Shown one piece after another: positions 56,215-64,000 of a stretch of 64,000 nucleotides of DNA (positions within the stretch are counted from its first letter, which is position 1; every line of letters starts with the position of its first letter). This DNA is from Macromonas nakdongensis (GTDB lineage Bacteria; Pseudomonadota; Gammaproteobacteria; Burkholderiales; Burkholderiaceae_C). The notes below the pieces were generated by a model. It was not told the DNA's origin. It saw nothing but the letters and a program-made list of their open reading frames with translations, and did not search any database. The translations under genes and the position numbers were made by a program. The DNA lies in contig NZ_NWMV01000027.1 of assembly GCF_002837145.1 (NCBI RefSeq), forward strand, positions 1 through 64,000, in the 5' to 3' direction.

Positions 56215-57579
56215 TCACACCACCCAGGTGGAGCCGTGCTCGGGCGCCATGGCGTGCCAGCCGAGTTCGTGCTCGATGCGCTGGCGCAGGGTGTCCGACG
56301 CCTCCTGGTCGCCGTGCACCACGAAAGCCCGGTGCGGCTGCCCGGGGATGGCCCGCAGCCACTGCATGAGTTGGCCGGCGTCGGCATGGGCCGAGGCCGA
56401 TTGCAACTGCGCCACCTCGGCCCGCACCGCCACTTCCTGGCCGTGGATGCGCAGGCTGGTGCCCCCGTTGGCCAGAGTGGCCCCGCGCGTGCCCGGGGCC
56501 TGGTAGCCGGTCAGCAGCACCAGGTTGCGGTGGTCGCCCAGGTACTGCACCAGGTGGTGCAGCACGCGCCCGCCGGTGGCCATGCCGCTGGCGGCCAGGA
56601 TCACCTTGGGCCCGTGGTGGGCGGCAATGGCCTTGGATTCGTCCGGCGTCTGCACCATGCGCGCCACGTGTGCCAGGGCGTTGCACTGCGCCGCGTTCAG
56701 GCGGTGTTCGCCCAGGTGCTGGGTGAAGGTGGCGGTGCTGTGGATGGCCATGGGGCTGTCCAGGTAAATGGGCAGCGCGTGCGGCAGGCGGTGCTGGCGC
56801 TTGAGTTCGGCGATGGCGTGCAGCAGGGCCTGGGCCCGGCCCACCGCGAACACCGGCAGCACCGCGGTGCCGCCGCGTGCCGCCACCTTGTCCAGCAGCG
56901 GGGCGAGTTCGTCGATCAACTGCTCCGGGGGGTGCAGGCGATCGCCGTAGGTGGATTCGACGATCACCGCGTCGGCCCCCGGCGGCGGGTCGGGCGGCAG
57001 CATGATGAGGTCGTCCGGCCGCCCCAGGTCGCCCGAGAACAGCAGGCGCTTGCCGCCCACCTCGATCAGCACCGATGAGGCACCGACGATGTGGCCGGCC
57101 CCGTAGAAGCGCGCCTTCCAGCCGCGGATGGGCTCGAATTCGCGCAACGCCGGGGTGGCGTGCAGGTGCGGCAAGCTGCGTTTGGCGTCTTCCACCGTGT
57201 ACAGGGGCAATGCCGGGGTGTGCTTGGAAAAACCGTGGCGGTTGGCAAAAGCCGCGTCTTCCTCCTGGATGTGGCCGCTGTCGGGCAGGAGGATGGCGCA
57301 CAGGTCGCGCGTGCCCGGGGTGCACCAGGCCTTGCCCCGGAAGCCCTCTTTGACCAGCAGCGGAAAGTGCCCGCTGTGGTCCAGGTGTGCGTGGGTGAGG
57401 ACGACGGCCTGCAGGTGGTGGGGTTCGAAAGGCAGGGGCACCCGGTTGCGCAGGCGCAGCGTCTTGTAGCCCTGGAACAGCCCGCAGTCCACCAGCAGGC
57501 GTTGGCCGTCGAACTGGACCAGGAATTTGGAGCCGGTCACGGTACCGGCCCCGCCCAGAAAGGTGATGTTCACGCTCAC
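56215..57579 (-). CDS. Metallo-beta-lactamase/beta-CASP hydrolase (RNA-processing type)
   Basis: A 454-residue protein of the MBL-fold, beta-CASP group, whose members are often exo- or endoribonucleases. Motifs visible: ITFLGGAGTVTGSKFLVQ, the metal site LTHAHLDHSGHFP, GAGHIVGASSVLIE, LLFSGDLGRPDDLI and the beta-CASP block VESTYGDR. PVFAVGRAQALLHAI, ILAASGMATGGRVLHHL and the final SASAHADAGQLMQWL follow. The start is taken as GTG 57579 because AAGGAG stands six bases before it; ATG 57600 would add seven residues. It is convergent with the MocR gene, 13 bases apart, and divergent from the transglutaminase-like gene. Confidence 0.87.
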   Translation of the reverse strand: MSVNITFLGGAGTVTGSKFLVQFDGQRLLVDCGLFQGYKTLRLRNRVPLPFEPHHLQAVVLTHAHLDHSGHFPLLVKEGFRGKAWCTPGTRDLCAILLPDSGHIQEEDAAFANRHGFSKHTPALPLYTVEDAKRSLPHLHATPALREFEPIRGWKARFYGAGHIVGASSVLIEVGGKRLLFSGDLGRPDDLIMLPPDPPPGADAVIVESTYGDRLHPPEQLIDELAPLLDKVAARGGTAVLPVFAVGRAQALLHAIAELKRQHRLPHALPIYLDSPMAIHSTATFTQHLGEHRLNAAQCNALAHVARMVQTPDESKAIAAHHGPKVILAASGMATGGRVLHHLVQYLGDHRNLVLLTGYQAPGTRGATLANGGTSLRIHGQEVAVRAEVAQLQSASAHADAGQLMQWLRAIPGQPHRAFVVHGDQEASDTLRQRIEHELGWHAMAPEHGSTWVV

Positions 57580-57722
57580 GGCAGTCTCCTTCGCAACCAT
57601 TGTGCACGAGCCCCGGTGCTTTGGGTGGGGCCGCACGCCGCGCGCTCGCCTCCGGTCAGAGCGGCTGCGAATAAATCCGGCGTCGCCCGGGTGGTGGGCG
57701 TTTTCTGTGACTTAATGCCTGG

Positions 57723-58592
57723 ATGGTCCGTATTCACACGCACATTCGTTTGTGCTACGACGTGGGTCTGCAAGGCGCAGACTTTGTGTTCAACCTCCAG
57801 GCCGCCCAAACGGCGCAGCAGCGCGTGGTGTCGGAGCAACTGAACCTGCAGCCTTTCTGGTACACGCAGGAAGCCGTGGACCCGGTGACCCACAACCGCC
57901 TGCTGCGCCTGAAAGCGCCGCCCGGCTGGCTGGCGGTGGATTACCGCTGCACGGTGGATGTGCAGCACCATGTGCAAGCCCCTCCCGAAGTCCCAGAGAT
58001 TCCGGTGGCGCAGTTGCCGGCGGCCGTGTTGCCTTACCTGTACCCCAGCCGCTACTGCCCGTCGGACGCCTTGGGCGCCACCGTGATGGGCCTGTTCGGC
58101 GCTTTGCCGCAGGGCTACGCCAGGGTGCAGGCCGTGCAGGCTTGGGTGCGCCAACAGGTCAAGTTCACGCCCAACACCAGCCATTCGGGCACCTCGGCGC
58201 TGGATACCTTGCGCGACCGCGTGGGCGTGTGCCGCGACTTCGCCCACCTGTTCATCGCGCTGTGTCGGGCGCTGAACATTCCGGCGCGCTTCGTGACCGG
58301 CACCGACTACGGCGCCGACCCGGCCCTGGGCCCGCCCGACTTCCACGCCTACGTGGAGGTGTACCTGGGCCACCGCTGGTACCTGTTCGATCCGTCGGGA
58401 ACGGCCATTCCGATGGGTTTCATCCGCATCGGCACCGGGCGCGACGCGGCCGATGTGGCCTTTGCCACGATTTTTGGGGCCATTCAGGCGGCCATGCCGC
58501 CGCTGATCGAGGTGCGCGCCGAAGACGACCCGGCACAGGGCTGGGAGCGCCCGGTGCACCGCACCGAGGCGCTGTCCACCGCCGTCAGCTGA
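57723..58592 (+). CDS. Transglutaminase-like family protein
   Basis: A 289-residue protein with a transglutaminase-like cysteine-protease fold. An N-terminal beta region (residues 1-80) resembles the bacterial transglutaminase N-domain. The catalytic triad can be read as Cys in [19 protein letters not shown] (near 170), His in [18 protein letters not shown] (near 207) and Asp in LFDPSG (near 222). There is no signal peptide, so it is probably cytoplasmic. The substrate is unknown; similar proteins are found beside peptide-ligase genes, but none is here. Its stop overlaps the convergent dnaJ end by 8 bases. Confidence 0.85.
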   Translation: MVRIHTHIRLCYDVGLQGADFVFNLQAAQTAQQRVVSEQLNLQPFWYTQEAVDPVTHNRLLRLKAPPGWLAVDYRCTVDVQHHVQAPPEVPEIPVAQLPAAVLPYLYPSRYCPSDALGATVMGLFGALPQGYARVQAVQAWVRQQVKFTPNTSHSGTSALDTLRDRVGVCRDFAHLFIALCRALNIPARFVTGTDYGADPALGPPDFHAYVEVYLGHRWYLFDPSGTAIPMGFIRIGTGRDAADVAFATIFGAIQAAMPPLIEVRAEDDPAQGWERPVHRTEALSTAVS

Positions 58593-59718
58593 AGAACTCC
58601 TTGGCCTTCTCGAACCAGCCCTTGTCGTTCGGGCTGTGTTTGTGGCCGCCTTTCTGGAAGGAGTCTTCCAGTTCGCGCAGCAGCTTGCGCTGGTGCTCGG
58701 TCAGCTTGACCGGGGTTTCCACCACAATGTGCACGTACAGGTCGCCCGGGTAGCTGGCGCGCACCCCTTTGATGCCGCGCCCGCGCAGGCGGAAGGTCTT
58801 GCCGTGCTGGGTGCCTTCGGGGATGTCGATGGTGGCTTTGCCGCCCAGCGTGGGCACGGCGATTTCGCCGCCCAGGGCTGCGGTGGTGATGCTCACCGGC
58901 ACCTGGCAGTGCAGGTCGTCGCCGTCGCGCTCGAAGATGTCGTGCTTGCGGATGCGGATTTCGATGAACAGGTCGCCCGAGGGGCCGCCGTTGCGCCCGG
59001 GTTCGCCGTTGCCGGCCGAGCGGATGCGCATGCCGTCGTCGATGCCCGCGGGGATCTTGATCTCCAGCGTCTTGTGCTTTTTCAGCTTGCCCTGGCCGTT
59101 GCAGCTGGTGCAGGGCTCGGGGATGATCTTGCCGCTGCCGTGGCAGTGCGGGCAGGTCTGCTGCACGCTGAAGAAGCCCTGGCGCATCTGCACCACGCCT
59201 TGGCCGTTGCAGCTTGGGCAGGTCTTGACGCTGGTGCCGGGCTTGGCGCCGGTGCCGCTGCAGGTGTCGCAGTCTTCCCAGCTGGGGATGCGGATTTGTG
59301 CGTCCTTGCCGTGGGCGGCTTCTTCCAGGCTGATTTCCATGGCGTACGACAGGTCGTTGCCACGGTAGACCTGGCGCCCGCGGCCACCGCCGCGCTGGCC
59401 ACCGAAGATGTCGCCAAAGATGTCGCCAAACGCCTCAGAGAAACCGCCGAAGCCTTCGGCGCCGCCCGGACCGCCGCGCATGTTCGGGTCCACGCCGGCG
59501 TGGCCGTACTGGTCGTAGGCGGCCCGTTTCTGCGGGTCGCTCAGCATCTCGTAGGCCTCTTTGGCTTCCTTGAACTTCTCTTCGGCTTCCTTGGCCTTGT
59601 CCCCCTGGTTGCGGTCAGGGTGGTGCTTCATCGCCAGCTTGCGATACGCTTTTTTGATGTCGTCGTCGCTGGCGGTTTTGGCTACGCCCAGGATTTCGTA
59701 AAAGTCTCGTTTGGCCAT
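58585..59718 (-). CDS. dnaJ: Chaperone DnaJ
   Basis: Hsp40 co-chaperone that delivers clients to DnaK and stimulates its ATPase. The 377-residue protein has the J-domain with MKHHPDRN (HPD near residue 32), a Gly/Phe-rich linker ([26 protein letters not shown]) and four zinc-binding motifs ([32 protein letters not shown]). The two C-terminal client domains follow. It is the third gene of grpE-dnaK-dnaJ, separated from dnaK by 107 bases holding a strong hairpin. Confidence 0.97.
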   Translation of the reverse strand: MAKRDFYEILGVAKTASDDDIKKAYRKLAMKHHPDRNQGDKAKEAEEKFKEAKEAYEMLSDPQKRAAYDQYGHAGVDPNMRGGPGGAEGFGGFSEAFGDIFGDIFGGQRGGGRGRQVYRGNDLSYAMEISLEEAAHGKDAQIRIPSWEDCDTCSGTGAKPGTSVKTCPSCNGQGVVQMRQGFFSVQQTCPHCHGSGKIIPEPCTSCNGQGKLKKHKTLEIKIPAGIDDGMRIRSAGNGEPGRNGGPSGDLFIEIRIRKHDIFERDGDDLHCQVPVSITTAALGGEIAVPTLGGKATIDIPEGTQHGKTFRLRGRGIKGVRASYPGDLYVHIVVETPVKLTEHQRKLLRELEDSFQKGGHKHSPNDKGWFEKAKEFFS

Positions 59719-59748
59719 TTCTCTACCAGTTTGCGGTTCGAGTGCAAA

Positions 59749-59777
59749 CGCCGTGCCTGGTCAGACCGGGCACGGCG
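59749..59777 (-). other. Intercistronic hairpin between dnaK and dnaJ
   Basis: CGCCGTGCC pairs with GGCACGGCG, with a further short inner stem, but no T-run follows. It may reduce read-through or protect the dnaK mRNA 3' end, giving less DnaJ than DnaK. Confidence 0.55.
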
Positions 59778-59825
59778 GTGGGGCAGGGCGCCCCGGCCGA
59801 GGCCGGGTGCGCCACAGGGCACGGA

Positions 59826-61772
<1,947 letters not shown>

Positions 61773-61840
61773 GTGTTACTCCTGAAGATGCTTGAAATCT
61801 GAAAAAAGACTGAACTGCTGCAAAGGTGTGGCTGGCGCCA

Positions 61841-61872
61841 GGGTTTTCAAGGGGCGCTGCCCACGAAAACCC
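61841..61872 (-). other. Intercistronic hairpin between grpE and dnaK
   Basis: GGGTTTTC pairs with GAAAACCC, enclosing a GGGGC/GCCC inner stem. No terminator T-run. Possibly an mRNA processing or stability element. Confidence 0.5.
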
Positions 61873-61882
61873 GGGCTGTGGT

Positions 61883-62443
61883 TTATTTCGGCGCGGCCAC
61901 GGTCACCAGGGCCGGGCGCAGCACGCGTTCGGCGATCAGGTAGCCCTTTTGCAGCACGGCCACCACGGTGTTGGCTTCCTGGTCGGCCGGCACCATGCTG
62001 ATGGCCTGGTGCTGGTGCGGGTCGAACTTTTCGCCAGCGGCGGGGGCGATGGCCAGCACCTTGTTGCGGTTCAGCGCGCTGTGCAACTGCTTGAGGGTGG
62101 CCTCGGCCCCTTCGCGGATCTGCTGCACGCTGGCTTCCTGCACGGCCAGGCCGGCTTCCAGGCTGTCGATCACCGGCAGCAGGCTTTCGGCGAAGCCTTC
62201 CACCGCGAACTTGCGCACCTTGCTCACCTCTTCTTCGGTGCGGCGGCGCATGTTTTCGACCTCGGCCTTGGCGCGCAGGTACTGCTCGGCCAGTTCGGCG
62301 TTTTGGGCTTTGAGCTGGGCCAGCTCCTGGGTGGCGTCGGCCTGCTGGGCGGCCGCAGCGGCTTCGGCTTCTTCGGGGCTGATCGGGGCGTTCACGTCGT
62401 GGCCTTGGGGTTTGTTGTAGGTCGGGTCTTGGTCGTGTTGCAT
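61883..62443 (-). CDS. grpE: Nucleotide exchange factor GrpE
   Basis: Exchanges ADP for ATP on DnaK. The 186-residue protein has an acidic, Ala-rich N-terminus, a long dimerising helix ([34 protein letters not shown]) and the conserved [16 protein letters not shown]. The beta domain ([44 protein letters not shown]) follows. ATG 62443 was chosen although the frame is open upstream, because the sigma-32-type promoter lies just before it. First gene of the heat-shock operon. Confidence 0.95.
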   Translation of the reverse strand: MQHDQDPTYNKPQGHDVNAPISPEEAEAAAAAQQADATQELAQLKAQNAELAEQYLRAKAEVENMRRRTEEEVSKVRKFAVEGFAESLLPVIDSLEAGLAVQEASVQQIREGAEATLKQLHSALNRNKVLAIAPAAGEKFDPHQHQAISMVPADQEANTVVAVLQKGYLIAERVLRPALVTVAAPK

Positions 62444-62491
62444 GGCGCGAAAAGCGGGGGGCGGTGGCCTGGGTTGATCAAATACTGGCTC

Positions 62492-62519
62492 AAATGGGTG
62501 CGCGGCACGGGCTTTCAAG
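62492..62519 (-). promoter_or_regulatory. Sigma-32 (heat-shock) promoter of grpE-dnaK-dnaJ
   Basis: On the minus strand: -35 CTTGAAA (62513-62519), a 14-base spacer, and -10 CCCATTT (62492-62498). This is close to the RpoH consensus CTTGAAA / CCCCATnT. It lies 49-76 bases before the grpE ATG. Confidence 0.8.
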
Positions 62520-62559
62520 GCCTGTGCGCGAAATTTCTGTGGAGGCCCCGGGCGGGGGG

Positions 62560-63090
62560 TCAGCCGGCGGGCTGGTACACCTTGCGCAGCAGCCGGATCA
62601 GGGTGTCGCGTTCGGTCTCGCTCAGGTGCGTGACCGATTCGGATTCGAGCGAGGTCACGATGGCCTGGGTGTCTTGCTGCAGGGCCGTGCCCGCTTCGGT
62701 GAGGTGCAGGCCCTGGGCGCGGCGGTCGCTGGGGTGTTCGCGTTTTTCCAGCAGGCCGCGCTGTTCCAGCTGGCGCACCATGCCCACCAGGTTGGGGGGC
62801 AGGATGTCGAGCGCGGTGCACAGCTGGCGCGAAGTGATGCCGGGGTTGTGCGCGACCAGCGTCAGCACCGAAAAGTCGACCACGCGCAGATCGAACGGGG
62901 CCATGCGTTGCATGAAGGTGCCGATCACCGCCAGCGCCGCGCGCCGGGCGTTGTAGCCCACCAGGGTTTCCAGGAAAGCCGTGTTCACCGGGGACGGCGT
63001 GTCCGGAGCGGTGGCGACCGGGGCCGGGCCCAGAGCAGTGCGGTTGCGGGGCGGGCGGCGGGCGGCGGTGGGGGCGGGGCGGTCGGTCAT
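62560..63090 (-). CDS. MarR family transcriptional regulator
   Basis: A 176-residue MarR-type regulator. A Pro/Arg-rich N-terminal extension (~35 residues) precedes the core: [69 protein letters not shown], with the winged helix and the DRR wing motif. The C-terminal dimer helix is [17 protein letters not shown]. It is transcribed in the same direction as the neighbouring acyl-CoA dehydrogenase gene, 79 bases upstream, and may regulate it; the ligand is unknown. Confidence 0.9.
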   Translation of the reverse strand: MTDRPAPTAARRPPRNRTALGPAPVATAPDTPSPVNTAFLETLVGYNARRAALAVIGTFMQRMAPFDLRVVDFSVLTLVAHNPGITSRQLCTALDILPPNLVGMVRQLEQRGLLEKREHPSDRRAQGLHLTEAGTALQQDTQAIVTSLESESVTHLSETERDTLIRLLRKVYQPAG

Positions 63091-63169
63091 CGGTGTCGGG
63101 CTTGGGTACGCCGGGATGTTAGCGCGCCGCGTGCCGCCTTTCTGGCACCTGGCTGACAGCCCCAGCCGC

Positions 63170-64000
63170 TCAACCGCGCCAGGCCGCCCCGACCATGGCC
63201 AGGCGCATGGCGTGTTCCGGCCAGACCCAGCGGTCGAAGGCCAGGGTGCTGGTCTGGGTCTGGGCCGGCGCAGCAGCTTCCAGCCGGACGCGGGCCCAGG
63301 CCATCAGGCTCAGGGTCACGGCGCGCAGGAAATCGCCCGCCACCGGGTACAAGCGCTGGGCCTGTGCCGCGTCGCCACCGACCAGGTCGGCCAGCAGCGT
63401 GCGCAGAGCGGCGAAACCGGCCTGGGCACACTCGCTGGCGGGGCCGGGGTGGACGTCCAGATCGGCCTGCAGGCGGTCGAGCACGGCGCCCAGGGCGGCG
63501 CCGGCGTCGGGCAATACCTTGCGGAACAGCAGGTCCTGCGCCTGGATTTCGTTGGTGCCTTCGTAGATCATGGCCACGCGCGAATCACGCACCACCTGTT
63601 CGATGCCCCATTCGCGCACGTAGCCGTGGCCGCCGAAGACCTGCAGGCAGTCGCTGCCGCCGTGGAAGGCTTGGTCCGTCCAGGCCGATTTGAGCACCGG
63701 CGTGGCCAGAGCGCACCACTGCTGGGCCTGCTGGCGGCGGGCGGCGTCGGGGTGGTGTTTGGCCACGTCCAGCTCGATGGCGGTCTGGTAGGCCAGCACG
63801 CGGCCGGCGTCCACCCAGGCGCGCTGGGTGTCGAGCAGGCGCTGCACCGCCGGGTGCTCGATGATGAAGTCGGCCGCCTCGGCCGGGTTTTGCCGCACCG
63901 GGGCGCGCATCTGGCGGCGGTCGCGGGCGTAGGCGTCGGCCTTTTGCCAGGCCGCGTCGAGCAGGCCCACGCCCTGCAGTGCGACGTGCAGGCGTGCGGC
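63170..64000 (-). CDS. Acyl-CoA dehydrogenase, C-terminal part
   Basis: The last 276 residues of an FAD acyl-CoA dehydrogenase; the N-terminal part lies beyond the window. The visible frame starts AARLHVALQGVGLLDAAWQKADAYARDR. It contains LKSAWTDQAFHGGSDCLQVFGGHGYVREWGIEQVVRDSRVAMIYEGTNEIQAQDLLFRKVL with the catalytic-Glu segment. A ~130-residue C-terminal extension of the type found in ~600-residue family members follows (APAQTQ linker, then FDRWVWPEHAMRLAMVGAAWRG). It is probably in the fatty-acid or aromatic-acid beta-oxidation group; exact substrate unknown. Confidence 0.88.
   Translation of the reverse strand, partial: AARLHVALQGVGLLDAAWQKADAYARDRRQMRAPVRQNPAEAADFIIEHPAVQRLLDTQRAWVDAGRVLAYQTAIELDVAKHHPDAARRQQAQQWCALATPVLKSAWTDQAFHGGSDCLQVFGGHGYVREWGIEQVVRDSRVAMIYEGTNEIQAQDLLFRKVLPDAGAALGAVLDRLQADLDVHPGPASECAQAGFAALRTLLADLVGGDAAQAQRLYPVAGDFLRAVTLSLMAWARVRLEAAAPAQTQTSTLAFDRWVWPEHAMRLAMVGAAWRG

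Overview
The window is a GC-rich chromosomal segment from a betaproteobacterium of the order Burkholderiales, most likely family Comamonadaceae (Hydrogenophaga/Acidovorax/Variovorax-like). This rests on base composition, dense operons with ATGA/GTGA start-stop overlaps, and the gene set: monomeric isocitrate dehydrogenase, ClpS-ClpA, a hemF-nadD-rsfS-rlmH-maf-rng chain, a GcdH/CoA-transferase/LysR cluster and DUF3297. The species is not determined.

Layout. 1-8.7 kb: end of xseA, sodB, a DUF192 protein, monomeric icd, clpS-clpA and sbcB. 8.7-17.4 kb: a HerA-like ATPase, then a housekeeping run from yebC and purD to rng in which most starts overlap the previous stop. 17.4-24.5 kb: msbA, a tolB-pal-cpoB block without tolQRA beside it, a YeeE/YedE sulfur transporter overlapping tcdA, and two identical tRNA-Lys(UUU) genes. 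24.5-31 kb: DUF3297, tRNA-Gly(CCC), a 1227-residue DUF748/AsmA-like protein and a patatin-type outer-membrane phospholipase. 31.2-36.6 kb: a complete branched-chain-amino-acid-type ABC operon ending in its probable TetR regulator. 36.7-40.2 kb: a Sel1-repeat protein with a NarL-type two-component pair.

40.2-56.2 kb holds two catabolic modules. One is a Pot-type ABC importer with a guanidinobutyrase-like ureohydrolase and succinate-semialdehyde dehydrogenase. It appears to be co-regulated with a distant gabT by a MocR/GabR-type regulator, because the same three-box array lies upstream of both transcription units. Together they would take a guanidino compound (4-guanidinobutyrate is the best guess) through GABA and succinate semialdehyde to succinate. 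The other module is glutaryl-CoA dehydrogenase plus a CaiB-type CoA-transferase with a divergent LysR regulator, for glutarate/lysine degradation. Between the modules, about 50.62-53.29 kb is visibly AT-richer and looks like a small integron-type cassette array without an integrase. It has an attI-like core site with a leader ORF, one well-formed 119-nt attC, three unknown genes, and a cluster of TGTCG/CGACA inverted repeats at its right edge.

56.2-64 kb: a beta-CASP metallo-hydrolase, a transglutaminase-like protein, the grpE-dnaK-dnaJ operon behind a good sigma-32 promoter, a MarR regulator, and the C-terminal part of an acyl-CoA dehydrogenase running off the window.

No intergenic stretch exceeds 300 bases. 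All assignments come from reading the sequence; no database search was run.
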